From Acinetobacter lwoffii (GTDB lineage: Bacteria > Pseudomonadota > Gammaproteobacteria > Pseudomonadales > Moraxellaceae): a stretch of 61,687 bases of DNA. Below, one piece after another: positions 17,624-26,966 of this stretch. The translations under genes were made by a program, and so were the position numbers. The stretch is from the NCBI RefSeq assembly GCF_002321025.1, contig NZ_DCLL01000062.1, positions 1 to 61,687 of the forward strand, in the 5' to 3' direction. Under the pieces are notes generated by a model. That model did no database searches, was not told the origin of the DNA, and was given only the letters and a program-made list of their open reading frames with translations. Each line of letters starts with the position of its first letter. Position 1 is the stretch's first letter.

Positions 17624-18418
17624 CTAGGCAAACACCGTCACTGTTTGTCTTGCCATCGCAATCAGGCGATTTTCGGCATCCCAGAGATAGGCATGCTCCG
17701 TCGTATAACCATCCGCAGCATAGTCGGTAAATACTTTATATTTAAACCAATCATGCAATTGATGTTGAACCGGATGCACATAGGTCACTGTCCAGGTCAG
17801 ACTACTCGCAGGCGCCATGTTTTTAAACATCGGTAACACCCCGGGTGGCCAGATATCAAAGATGGCCATCAAGTCGGCGACCAGAAATTCACGGTTGCAA
17901 TGCTTTTCGGGATGGAAACGGCACCAGCCGCCAAAGTCCGGACGAGAACTGGCACTACAAGGCAGATTGACATCCGCCCAGGCCACTTCGAAATGATCAT
18001 AACAGTCTGGCATGCCATAGCCAGCAGGAATCTGAAACAGCTGCTCTGGCGCAGCATAGTCGGGTGCCTGAGCTTGTTGCTGAACCTGAATCTCTGAATC
18101 ACGGGAAATACCAAAACTGGCAATCAGAATACTTTGCACCGCGTCGTCCTGCCATAAGCGCACTTCAATCGTGGTCACCGACTTGCCCTGCCGCAGGATT
18201 TCGGCACTCAGTCGTACTTTGGCTTGCTGAATCGGGCCGACAAAGGTCACACTGCAACTCAGCAAATGCTTGGCCGGATCATTGATGTGAGTGACGGCTT
18301 TTTGCATCATCATCGCGGCAGCCAGACCACCATACAGAGTACGACCCTGTAACCATCCCTGTGGAAACTCTACCCATTCCTGTTCGGCAATTTGTGCATA
18401 AAGTGCATGCAAAGACAT
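17624..18418 (-). CDS. Acyl-CoA thioesterase, double-hotdog (TesB-like)
   Basis: 264 residues with two hotdog halves. The N-terminal half shows GWLQGRTLYGGLAAAMM and the C-terminal half WTVTYVHPV and LWDAENRLIAMARQ, patterns of the TesB-like thioesterase family. Such enzymes release free acids from acyl-CoA. It stands alone on the minus strand between pgsA and uvrC, with no operon partner visible. Substrate unknown. Confidence 0.85.
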   Translation of the reverse strand: MSLHALYAQIAEQEWVEFPQGWLQGRTLYGGLAAAMMMQKAVTHINDPAKHLLSCSVTFVGPIQQAKVRLSAEILRQGKSVTTIEVRLWQDDAVQSILIASFGISRDSEIQVQQQAQAPDYAAPEQLFQIPAGYGMPDCYDHFEVAWADVNLPCSASSRPDFGGWCRFHPEKHCNREFLVADLMAIFDIWPPGVLPMFKNMAPASSLTWTVTYVHPVQHQLHDWFKYKVFTDYAADGYTTEHAYLWDAENRLIAMARQTVTVFA

Positions 18419-18533
18419 GTTGATCCCTCAGTAAGTCTTGATGCTCAGTATATTCGGCAAAATTCTTCAGGTTGTGAATGTCACGTGACCCAAGCGTCAA
18501 TGCGCACTTTGGCCCTTGCATTTAAGCCACGCG

Positions 18534-20333
18534 TCATTCATGCAGCACTTTATAAATCATCCGGGCCATGACTGAACCCAGTCCCGGTACCAGTTGCAGA
18601 TCTCTTTCTGAGGCTTTCAGTACGCCCTGAATCCCGCCAAAATGGGTCAGCAAATCCCGACGGCGTTTTGGTCCGAGCCCCGGAATCACTTCCAGCACTG
18701 ATGAACCACGCTTTTTATCGCGTTTGGCACGATGCTTGGTAATCGCAAAGCGGTGTGCTTCATCACGTACCTGCTGAATTAGATGCAGTGCCTTATGATC
18801 CTCCGGTAATTGAATTTTACTGCCATCGGTAAAGTGCAGGGTTTCCAGACCAGGCTTACGTCCCTCACCTTTGGACACACCGACCATAAAGGCATCCAGT
18901 CCCAGTTCCTGCATGACTTCCATTGCCATGTGCAATTGCCCCTTGCCACCATCAATCAGCAGCAAGTCTGGCAACAGGGCTTTTTTATAACGACGGGTCA
19001 GCGCCTGACGCATGGCGGCATAGTCATCACCCGCCTGAATATCATGAATGGAGAACTGGCGATAATCACGCTTGCGCGCGCCGCCACTATCAAAGACCAC
19101 ACAGGATGCCACGGTATCTTCGCCCATGGTATGTGAAATGTCGAAGCACTCGATCCGGTCTACCGGACGGCCGACCACCTGCTCCAGCTGATGAAAACGC
19201 TCATTTAATTCTATATGATTGGCCAGCTTGCCCTGAATCGCGTGCTGTACATTCATCTGCGCCAGTTCCAGCCATTCGGCCCGGGTTTCGCGGACTTTGG
19301 ACTTGATCTGGATTTTCTTGCCAAAATGCTGCGAGAGTGCTGCTTCCAGTTCTTTACGATCAGCCACTTCCAGATTAACAATCAGTTCAGCCGGGATTTC
19401 ATCGGCCACCTGAAAATAAAAATTGGCAATAAAATCGGCCAGCATCTGCCCCAGGTCATCACTGAGCATATCTGGGAAATAACTTTTTCCACCCAGCATT
19501 TTGCCGTTGCGCACATGCATGATCTGCACACAGGTCACCCCGGCCTGATAGGCAATCGACAGGATATCGGCTTCGCCTTTGAGCTTATAGATCGCCTGCT
19601 GCGACTGTACGTCTCTTAACAATGCCATCCGGTCACGATAGAACACCGCTTTTTCAAATTCCAGCGCTTCAGCGGCCGCTTCCATTTTTGCGATCAGTTC
19701 CTGATTCAGCTCCTTGGTATCGCCCTGCAAAAATCGGATCGAGTTATCGACATCTGCCTTATAGTCTTCTGGAGAAATAAATCCGACACAGGGCGCAGAG
19801 CAGCGTTTGATCTGGTATTGCAGACATGGCCGGGTCCGGTTGGCAAAAAAACTGTTTTCACAGGAACGCATATTGAACAGTTTTTGTAGCACCACCAGAG
19901 TATCCCGGGCGGTATACGCACTCGGATAAGGTCCAAAAAACTTGCCCACCTGGTGCTTGCCCTTGCCGCGCCCACTGGCTAAACGCGGATAGGGTTTATC
20001 TGCCGAAACAAAAATATAGACATAAGATTTGTCATCACGCAGCATGATGTTATAGGGCGGATGATGCAGCTTGATCAGGTTCTGTTCCAGCAACAAGGCT
20101 TCAGTTTCAGAACGTACCACCAGGGTCTGGATATCATAAATCCGTGCCACCAAGGCCTGGGTTTTGGGATGATCCAGCGTTTTGACAAAATAGCTGGAGA
20201 CCCGGTTTTTCAGGTTTTTGGCTTTACCCACATACAATAATTCACCGTCTTTGCCATACATCCGGTAGACCCCGGGCAGGCTGGTCATATTCGCCAGGAT
20301 TTTTTCAATATGGGGGCGTGCGTTTTCGTTCAC
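18534..20333 (-). CDS. uvrC: Excinuclease ABC subunit C
   Basis: Makes both incisions in nucleotide excision repair. 599 residues with the full domain order: GIY-YIG nuclease (LPGVYRMY...LLYVGKAKNLKNRVSSYF, about 19-50), Cys-rich segment (CLQYQIKRCSAPC), UVR motif that binds UvrB (about 205-235), RNase H-like nuclease (IECFDISHTMGED, DLLLIDGGKGQL), and two helix-hairpin-helix units at the C terminus (IPGLGPKRRRDLL, VPGLGSVMA). UvrA is encoded 38 kb away in this window. Confidence 0.98.
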   Translation of the reverse strand: MNENARPHIEKILANMTSLPGVYRMYGKDGELLYVGKAKNLKNRVSSYFVKTLDHPKTQALVARIYDIQTLVVRSETEALLLEQNLIKLHHPPYNIMLRDDKSYVYIFVSADKPYPRLASGRGKGKHQVGKFFGPYPSAYTARDTLVVLQKLFNMRSCENSFFANRTRPCLQYQIKRCSAPCVGFISPEDYKADVDNSIRFLQGDTKELNQELIAKMEAAAEALEFEKAVFYRDRMALLRDVQSQQAIYKLKGEADILSIAYQAGVTCVQIMHVRNGKMLGGKSYFPDMLSDDLGQMLADFIANFYFQVADEIPAELIVNLEVADRKELEAALSQHFGKKIQIKSKVRETRAEWLELAQMNVQHAIQGKLANHIELNERFHQLEQVVGRPVDRIECFDISHTMGEDTVASCVVFDSGGARKRDYRQFSIHDIQAGDDYAAMRQALTRRYKKALLPDLLLIDGGKGQLHMAMEVMQELGLDAFMVGVSKGEGRKPGLETLHFTDGSKIQLPEDHKALHLIQQVRDEAHRFAITKHRAKRDKKRGSSVLEVIPGLGPKRRRDLLTHFGGIQGVLKASERDLQLVPGLGSVMARMIYKVLHE

Positions 20334-20558
20334 CTAAAGCCTATTTTTCACCTACAATCTGCAGATATATGTGATGATTGTTGCGTCATTTTCAAGCAAA
20401 AACACAAAATTCCCCTGAAGCTGCCACTTAATCTTAAAGTTCCTGTCGGGTTATCCCCCCAATCTATAATCCTCACGACATAAACTGATTGTTAAAAGCT
20501 ATAAGTTTCAACCTTTAACTTTGTTATGCTCAAAAAGTCTAGTTTTGAGAGGATTCGC

Positions 20559-21620
20559 ATGACCCTGCAGCAATCGGGCATTCATATTGTTCAACCCTCC
20601 ACCTCCACCCATCACCCGTCTGAACGTGCTCGCCTGATTGGTAAACCGCGTTTTCATTTCGAGCCGAGTAAGGTAATGCAACTGCTACGTGAACGGATTA
20701 TTGGGCAGGATGCAGCCCTGAATGAAATTGAAAAAATGTTGCATGTGGTCAAGGCAGATTTTTCCAGTCCGGATCGCCCTTTGTCGGTTACCTTGATGCT
20801 CGGCCCCACCGGTGTGGGTAAAACTGAAACTGTGCGTCTGATTGCCGAAGCGATCTATGGCCGTCCGGATGCTTTTTGCCGGATTGATATGAATACTCTG
20901 GCACAGGAACATTATGCCGCGGCTTTGACCGGCGCACCGCCCGGTTATGTTGGTTCTAAAGAAGGTCACAGCCTGTTTGATGAAACTGCGATTGCCGGCA
21001 GCCATACCCGCCCCGGCATCATGCTGTTTGATGAACTCGAAAAAGCCAGTAACGAGGTGATTCGCGGCTTGATGAACGTGCTGGATACTGGCCGGCTGAC
21101 CCTAACAGCGGGCACTAAAACTATCGATTTTCGCAACTGTATGATCTTTATGACCAGCAATGTCGGGGCACAGGCGGCGCAGCAATATCTGGACAAACTC
21201 AGTTATCTGCCTGAGAAAATGCAGGCCTTATGCCTAAAACGGGTTCCCACCCAGCGCATCATTGAAAAAGTCATGCAGCGTAAATTCGACCCCGAGTTTC
21301 TGAACCGGATTGACCGCAGCCTGCATTATCAAGCAGTACAGAGCAATGCCCTGCCACGTCTGGTCGAAATTAAACTGGATAAACTGAACAAGCGCTTGCA
21401 GCATCAGCAACGCAGCGTGCATTTAAGCGCTGCAGCCAAAGCCTATTTCTATCAGGGCCATGATATCCGTTACGGCGCCCGACATTTGGGCCGCAAGATG
21501 CGTACCGAATTGGAGCCAATTCTGGCGCTATATTTTTTAAACCAGCCTGAGCAATTCAGTCTGCACCTGGACTGTTTCGATGGACAGCTGGTGGTTCTGC
21601 CTGAGCAAGCAAAAGCTTAA
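20559..21620 (+). CDS. Stand-alone Clp-type AAA+ ATPase (ClpA/ClpB D2-like)
   Basis: 353 residues from the ATG at 20559, which has GAGAGG seven bases upstream; an upstream ATG is less supported. A single AAA+ module: IIGQDAALNEI entry motif, Walker A GPTGVGKTE (about 90), Walker B IMLFDELEKA (about 158), sensor 1 FMTSNVGA, arginine finger FLNRID, then the Clp D2-small C-terminal domain (YGARHLGRKMRTELEPILA). The pore-loop-like APPGYVG resembles ClpA/B D2. It lacks the Clp N-domain, D1 and ClpB middle domain, and no ClpP tripeptide is obvious. Role unknown; a remodelling factor or unfoldase is inferred. Confidence 0.85.
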   Translation: MTLQQSGIHIVQPSTSTHHPSERARLIGKPRFHFEPSKVMQLLRERIIGQDAALNEIEKMLHVVKADFSSPDRPLSVTLMLGPTGVGKTETVRLIAEAIYGRPDAFCRIDMNTLAQEHYAAALTGAPPGYVGSKEGHSLFDETAIAGSHTRPGIMLFDELEKASNEVIRGLMNVLDTGRLTLTAGTKTIDFRNCMIFMTSNVGAQAAQQYLDKLSYLPEKMQALCLKRVPTQRIIEKVMQRKFDPEFLNRIDRSLHYQAVQSNALPRLVEIKLDKLNKRLQHQQRSVHLSAAAKAYFYQGHDIRYGARHLGRKMRTELEPILALYFLNQPEQFSLHLDCFDGQLVVLPEQAKA

Positions 21621-21631
21621 ATCATACAGAC

Positions 21632-22051
21632 TCACTTTCCGTTTTTATTTGGCTGGAGAGCCTGCATAAACGCAGTCTGATTTTTGGGTGAAACCAATAT
21701 AAATTTCTGCACGCCTGCATCTGTATAGTCAATTCGCAGACGCTTTAAGGATAAGGCTGGCGCAATGATAGAGTGATCCGTCGGCTGAATGGATTGGATT
21801 TCACTTAACGGAATCTTCCAGCTTAACCACAGGCTTTTTATGGTCAACACCCCATTGTCCATCACATAGCGCGTACTCCACAGCGGCCACCATAAAATGA
21901 TAATAGTCAGGACATAAACCGCAGTGTGCAGCGGATATTGCTGCATAGTGCCTTTGGCCTGCATGGTCAGCAGCAGTTGCAGCAACAGGCCACTCATACA
22001 AATCACAAAAGCCAGCAGCCACCAGTCTTTTTTAGAACGAAATACGTGCAT
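21632..22051 (-). CDS. Small membrane protein with bacterial PH-like domain
   Basis: 139 residues with two membrane helices (about 10-30 and 44-60), then a C-terminal beta-rich region (YVMDNGVLTIKSLWLSWKIPLSEIQSIQPT...LRIDYTDAGVQKFILVSPKNQTAFMQAL) with the pattern of bacterial PH-like domains. Convergent with the AAA+ gene, 11 bases apart. Function unknown. Confidence 0.75.
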   Translation of the reverse strand: MHVFRSKKDWWLLAFVICMSGLLLQLLLTMQAKGTMQQYPLHTAVYVLTIIILWWPLWSTRYVMDNGVLTIKSLWLSWKIPLSEIQSIQPTDHSIIAPALSLKRLRIDYTDAGVQKFILVSPKNQTAFMQALQPNKNGK

Positions 22052-22637
22052 CGATATTCCCCATATCTAAGTGCAAGATCATCATAAACAATTCCATAGC
22101 AGATGACAGGGATTCAACCCGGCAGGATGGAAATTATTTTAAATCACACATCGACAGGATCGTTCCCATTTTCGATCTCATCAGAAAAGTTCAGTAACTC
22201 AAATGATCTAATACACTGTTATTTGTGCTGATTAAATACTATCAGCAGAGACCTGAAAGCCCTGCGCTCAGCATACTTCGAGGCTAAAAATGGCAAGTTC
22301 AAGGATAGAAATTGACTGAATTGACAAAATTCCGCTAGAAATGCACCTTGAAAATCAGTCACCCTGCTCCATATCTATCAGGCTGATTGATAAAAAATAA
22401 TGAATTGAAACAAAATCTTTGGTTCATCTTCTTTTAGAAAACTGAAAGGAAAAGTTATAGCGGGGCGGATCAGTCTGGCAGAAATTGATGACCATTGCGT
22501 CACGGCTTGATACAACTTGTTATGTTCTTTTTGGATATAGTTATCGTAAGATTAGCGAAGTCAAAAAGTGCGCGGGACATGCGCACTTGCTTCACAACAT
22601 CAACTTAGAAGTCCTCCAAAATAAAGGAGATCAGGGC
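22052..22637 (+). other. 585-bp intergenic region upstream of fadB
   Basis: No gene recognised. A frame continuous with fadB extends upstream, but its codons show no FadB similarity. A perfect 8-bp hairpin AAGTGCGC-GGGACAT-GCGCACTT lies at 22566-22588, about 50 bases before the start codon. No convincing fatty-acid regulator operator was found by eye. Confidence 0.6.
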
Positions 22638-24788
22638 ATGATCCACGCTGGCAATGCCATTACCGTCCAAATGCTTGAGGACGGGATTGCAGAATTCCGC
22701 TTTGACTTACAAGGTGAGTCCGTTAACAAATTCAACCGTGCAACGATTGAAGATTTCAAGGCTGCTATCGAAGCCGTCTCCCATGCCGATATTCAAGGTC
22801 TGATTGTGACTTCAGGCAAATCTACATTTATTGTAGGTGCTGATATCACTGAATTCGGCGACAACTTTGCTCAGGGTGAACAAGCGATTGTTGACTGGGC
22901 AATGCCAGTACATGAAATTTTTAACAGCTTCGAAGACCTCGACATTCCTAAAGTGGCTGCAATTAATGGCATGGCACTGGGTGGCGGTTTCGAAATGTGC
23001 CTGGTGTGTGACTACCGTGTCATGTCAGAACAGGCACAAGTGGGCCTACCTGAAATCAAGCTGGGGATCTTCCCGGGCTTCGGTGGTACAGTGCGTTTAA
23101 GCCGTCTAATCGGTATCGACAACGCGGTAGAATGGATGGCAATGGCCAATCCTAAGAAGCCAGCTGCTGCACTGAAAGACGGCGCAGTCGATGCTGTCGT
23201 TCCTGCTGACAAGCTACAAGATGCTGCACTTGATCTGGTAAAACAGGCGATTCATGGCCGTTTAGACTGGAAAACCAAGCGTCAGGAAAAACTCGATCCA
23301 GTTAAACTCAGCCCGATCGAACAGATGATGGCGTTTAACTCATCGAAAGGCATGGTTCTGGCAAAAGCTAATCCAGCTCAATACCCTGCACCAAAATTAC
23401 TGCTTGATTCTCTTCAAGCGGGTGCGAGCCTGCATCGTGATGACGCGCTGAAAGCGGAAGCTGAAGGTTTTGCTAAAGCAGCAGTCACACCACAAGCAGG
23501 TGCCTTGATCGGTTTGTTCCTGAATGACCAGATCGTGAAAAAAACCTCGAAGCGCTATGAAAAAGGTGCGCATCCAGTGAACCAGGCGGCTGTTCTAGGC
23601 GCAGGTATCATGGGTGGTGGTATTGCTTACCAGGCGGCAAGCAAAGGCACACCGATCATCATGAAAGACATCGGTAACCAGCAACTTGCTTTGGGTATGA
23701 AAGAAGCCAATGGTTTACTGACCAAACAAGTTGAACGTAAGAAGATGAAGCCTGCTCAAATGGGTGAAACTCTTGCGCGCATCCGTCCAACTTTAAGCTA
23801 TGACGAGTTTAAAGAAGTGGACATCGTGATCGAAGCCGTGACTGAAAATCCAAAAGTCAAAGGCATCGTACTGAAAGAAACTGAAGCGAAAGTTCGTGAA
23901 AACACGATCATTGCATCTAATACTTCTACGATTTCAATCACGCGTCTGGCTGAAAACCTGGAACGTCCTGAAAACTTCGTCGGTATGCACTTCTTTAACC
24001 CGGTACACATGATGCCACTGGTTGAAGTGATTCGCGGTGCGAAGACTTCTGACGAAGCGATTGCAACGACTGTGGTGCTTGCTCAGAAAATGGGTAAAAC
24101 ACCAATCGTGGTCAATGACTGCCCGGGCTTCCTGGTCAACCGCGTACTGTTCCCTTACTTCGGTGCATTTGACCTGTTGCTTAAAGATGGCGCTGACTTC
24201 CAGCAAATCGATAAAGTCATGGAAAAATTCGGCTGGCCAATGGGCCCTGCTTACCTGATGGATGTTGTCGGTATCGACACTGGCGTACACGGTGCAGAAG
24301 TGATGGCTGAAGGCTTCCCGGATCGTATGAAACCTGATTTCAAAGGTTCGATTCAGGTGATGTACGAAAACAAACGTCTGGGTCAAAAGAACGACGTTGG
24401 TTTCTACAAGTATGAACTTGACCGTAAAGGCAAAAAAGCAAAAGTGGTTGATCCAACTGCGTATGAGCTTGTGGCCTCTGTTGCAACTGCGGAAAAACGT
24501 GAATTTGATGCTCAGGAAATCATTGATCGCATGATGCTGGCTTTCTGTAACGAAACTGTTCGTTGCCTGGAAGACAACATTGTAGCCACTGCTGCTGAAG
24601 CAGATATGGCCATGATTATGGGTGTTGGTTTCCCTCCATTCCGTGGTGGTCCATGCCGTTACATCGATCAAACCGGTGTAGCTGAGTATGTTGCGCTTTG
24701 CAATAAGTATGCGCACCTTGGTAAAGCTTATGAAGCGCCAGAAATGTTGCGCGAAATGGCTGCTAACAACAAAAAATTCTACGGTTAA
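22638..24788 (+). CDS. fadB: Fatty acid oxidation complex subunit alpha
   Basis: Multifunctional beta-oxidation enzyme (enoyl-CoA hydratase and 3-hydroxyacyl-CoA dehydrogenase). 716 residues from the ATG at 22638, which has AAGGAGA at a good distance; about 720 is normal. The hydratase half has the oxyanion-hole segment GMALGGGFEMCLVCDYRV and GIFPGFGG (about 100-150). The dehydrogenase half has the NAD-binding AAVLGAGIMGGGIAYQAA (about 315) and HFFNPVHMMPLVEVI (about 455). fadA follows after 12 bases; together they form the alpha2-beta2 complex. Confidence 0.98.
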   Translation: MIHAGNAITVQMLEDGIAEFRFDLQGESVNKFNRATIEDFKAAIEAVSHADIQGLIVTSGKSTFIVGADITEFGDNFAQGEQAIVDWAMPVHEIFNSFEDLDIPKVAAINGMALGGGFEMCLVCDYRVMSEQAQVGLPEIKLGIFPGFGGTVRLSRLIGIDNAVEWMAMANPKKPAAALKDGAVDAVVPADKLQDAALDLVKQAIHGRLDWKTKRQEKLDPVKLSPIEQMMAFNSSKGMVLAKANPAQYPAPKLLLDSLQAGASLHRDDALKAEAEGFAKAAVTPQAGALIGLFLNDQIVKKTSKRYEKGAHPVNQAAVLGAGIMGGGIAYQAASKGTPIIMKDIGNQQLALGMKEANGLLTKQVERKKMKPAQMGETLARIRPTLSYDEFKEVDIVIEAVTENPKVKGIVLKETEAKVRENTIIASNTSTISITRLAENLERPENFVGMHFFNPVHMMPLVEVIRGAKTSDEAIATTVVLAQKMGKTPIVVNDCPGFLVNRVLFPYFGAFDLLLKDGADFQQIDKVMEKFGWPMGPAYLMDVVGIDTGVHGAEVMAEGFPDRMKPDFKGSIQVMYENKRLGQKNDVGFYKYELDRKGKKAKVVDPTAYELVASVATAEKREFDAQEIIDRMMLAFCNETVRCLEDNIVATAAEADMAMIMGVGFPPFRGGPCRYIDQTGVAEYVALCNKYAHLGKAYEAPEMLREMAANNKKFYG

Positions 24789-24800
24789 GGAGCAACGTGA

Positions 24801-25973
24801 ATGGCTACTTTAAATCCACGTGACGTTGTCATCGTTGATGGCGTACGTTCAGCAATGGGTAAAACCAAAAACGGTATGTTCCGCAATGTACGTGCCGACT
24901 CGATATCTGCTGAGCTTGTCCGTGCCCTATTGGTACGTAACGAATTCGACCCGCATGAAGTTGAAGACGTAATCTGGGGCTGTGTGAATCAAACCCTAGA
25001 ACAAGGTATGAACATTGCCCGTAATATCGCATTACTGGCAGACCTGCCGAAAACTGTTGCAGGCCAAACGGTGAACCGTCTTTGTGGTTCGTCTATGCAG
25101 GCGATTCACACTGCGGCTGCGCAAATTGCGACGAACCAGGGTGATATCTTCATCATCGGTGGTGTTGAGCACATGGGCCATGTGGGCATGATGCACGGCA
25201 TCGACCTGAATCCTGAAGCGTCTAAGCATTATGCCAAAGCGTCGAACATGATGGGCTTAACTGCTGAAATGTTGGGTCGCATGAACGGTATTAGCCGTGA
25301 AGAACAGGATGCGTTCGGTGTGGAATCACATCGCCGTGCCTGGGCTGCGACTGAAAATGGCCTGTTCCAGAACGAGATTGTGGGCATTGAAGGTCATAAT
25401 GCAGATGGCTACAAAATCTTGTGTGATATCGATGAAGTGATCCGTCCAGATGCGAACCTTGAATCGTTCAAATCTTTGCGTCCAGTATTCGATCCGAAAG
25501 GCGGTACAGTAACTGCGGCAACATCTTCAGCTTTGTCTGATGGTGCTTCTGCAATGTTGTTGATGTCTGCTGAACGTGCTCAAGCTTTAGGTCTTAAGCC
25601 ACGTGCTGTAATTCGCTCTATGGCGGTTGCGGGCTGTGATGCTGCGATCATGGGTTATGGTCCGGTTCCGGCAACACAAAAAGCGTTGAAACGCGCTGGT
25701 CTAGCGATTTCTGATATCCAAACCTTTGAATTGAACGAAGCCTTTGCTGCACAAGGTCTGTCTGTTCTTAAAGGCTTAGGTATTTATGACAAGCAAGACA
25801 TCGTGAACCATAACGGTGGCGCGATTGCATTGGGTCACCCATTGGGTTGTTCTGGTGCGCGTATCACAACAACATTGTTGAATGTAATGGAACAGCAAGA
25901 TACACAAATCGGTCTTGCGACCATGTGTATCGGTCTAGGTCAAGGTATTGCAACAGTGATCGAACGTGTTTAA
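24801..25973 (+). CDS. fadA: 3-ketoacyl-CoA thiolase, fatty acid oxidation complex subunit beta
   Basis: Thiolytic cleavage of 3-ketoacyl-CoA to acetyl-CoA. 390 residues, normal length. The nucleophilic Cys is in NRLCGSSMQAIH (about 91), the His in GGAIALGHPLGCSGAR (about 345), and the second catalytic Cys in MCIGLGQG (about 376). The ribosome binding site is AAGGAG. Second gene of fadBA, ending in a strong terminator. Confidence 0.98.
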   Translation: MATLNPRDVVIVDGVRSAMGKTKNGMFRNVRADSISAELVRALLVRNEFDPHEVEDVIWGCVNQTLEQGMNIARNIALLADLPKTVAGQTVNRLCGSSMQAIHTAAAQIATNQGDIFIIGGVEHMGHVGMMHGIDLNPEASKHYAKASNMMGLTAEMLGRMNGISREEQDAFGVESHRRAWAATENGLFQNEIVGIEGHNADGYKILCDIDEVIRPDANLESFKSLRPVFDPKGGTVTAATSSALSDGASAMLLMSAERAQALGLKPRAVIRSMAVAGCDAAIMGYGPVPATQKALKRAGLAISDIQTFELNEAFAAQGLSVLKGLGIYDKQDIVNHNGGAIALGHPLGCSGARITTTLLNVMEQQDTQIGLATMCIGLGQGIATVIERV

Positions 25974-25994
25974 TTCTTAAATACTTTGATCAAG

Positions 25995-26023
25995 AAAATC
26001 CTCGCTCTATGCGGGGATTTTTT
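25995..26023 (+). terminator. Terminator of fadBA
   Basis: Stem AATCCTCGC/GCGGGGATT with loop TCTAT followed by a T run. Confidence 0.85.
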
Positions 26024-26205
26024 ATACAATATAATCAATTAGATAACAGACAATAAAATGCAACCAGAAGATATAGCTAAATTTAGAATAAAATATCCTA
26101 AAATAACCAAATTATTTGAAATCATTAATAATTTAGTATCTAAAAATTTAGTACGCTTTCTTTTATTGCCTATTATTTATGCTTTACCAGTATTTTTCAT
26201 TAATT

Positions 26206-26209
26206 CTAG
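26206..26209. repeat. Target site duplication of the IS5-family element (left)
   Basis: CTAG occurs at 26206-26209 and again at 27019-27022, exactly flanking the element's inverted repeats. Confidence 0.85.
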
Positions 26210-26218
26210 GGCGTGTCA

Positions 26219-26674
26219 TCAATTAAGCCAGATGATTGTTGAAGCCAAGTAGATCGCTGATAAGAAGTTTTGAGCCAATTTATCATAGCGTGTGGCAATA
26301 GCACGATACTGCTTGAGCTTGGCAAAAAAGTTCTCGATCAGATGTCTTGCCTTGTAGAGATGTCGATCATAATCACGCTGATCAATAGAATTACTTTTCG
26401 CTGGCATCACAACTTGACCCTTCGCCTCTAAAATTGGATCAATGACCCGATCCCTAGAGTTGTAGGCTTTATCCATAAGCCAGATCTGGCTCAACGATAA
26501 GTCCAGCAACACATCTGAACCATTTAAGTCATGGACCTGCCCATCAGTGAGATAAAATCCTGTCGGGTTGCCTAAAGCATCAGTACGGGCATGAATTTTG
26601 GTGCTTAAGCCCCCTTTACTGCGTCCAATCGCCTGATTTTTTTCCCCCAGCGCTGTGTTGATGAGCACGTACAA
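26219..26674 (-). CDS. IS5-family transposase, C-terminal part (orfB)
   Basis: Carries the second catalytic Asp (LMDKAYNSRD) and the Glu motif HLIENFFAKLKQYR, followed by IATRYDK, of the DDE domain. It is produced by a -1 shift from orfA at the A7 slippery run (complement of 26637-26643); the independent start shown is probably not used. All three acidic residues are present across the fused product, so the enzyme may be active. Confidence 0.9.
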   Translation of the reverse strand: MYVLINTALGEKNQAIGRSKGGLSTKIHARTDALGNPTGFYLTDGQVHDLNGSDVLLDLSLSQIWLMDKAYNSRDRVIDPILEAKGQVVMPAKSNSIDQRDYDRHLYKARHLIENFFAKLKQYRAIATRYDKLAQNFLSAIYLASTIIWLN

Positions 26675-26966
26675 TGGTAGAGTCTAACATGGCATATTCA
26701 TTATCACAGTCATGTGACAGTACTTCAAAGACTCTCTGCCACACACCTGTTTTAGCCCAACGACTAAAACGAGTATGCACGACTCTAAAATCACCAAAGC
26801 GTTCGGGTAAGTCTCGCCACGGGATACCTGAACGATACCGATACAATATAGCTTCAACAAATAGTCGGTTATCTTTGGCCGTCACTCCAACAGTACCCAT
26901 TCGTCCAGGTAACAGATCTTTAATCTGTTCCCACTGCTCATCTTTTAATGCATAGCGTTTAGTCAT
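26616..26966 (-). CDS. IS5-family transposase, N-terminal part (orfA)
   Basis: 116 residues with the DUF4096-type N-terminal domain (YALKDEQWEQIKDLLPGR; AILYRYRSGIPWRDLPERFG) and the first catalytic Asp in YAMLDSTIVRAHQHSAG. The frame ends just after the slippery A7 run, beyond which ribosomes shifted by -1 continue into orfB. Confidence 0.9.
   Translation of the reverse strand: MTKRYALKDEQWEQIKDLLPGRMGTVGVTAKDNRLFVEAILYRYRSGIPWRDLPERFGDFRVVHTRFSRWAKTGVWQRVFEVLSHDCDNEYAMLDSTIVRAHQHSAGGKKSGDWTQ

Noticed and set aside
26058..26252. 64-residue protein ending inside the IS
   Set aside because: It is the 5' piece of the split gene with an IS-derived tail, not a separate gene.
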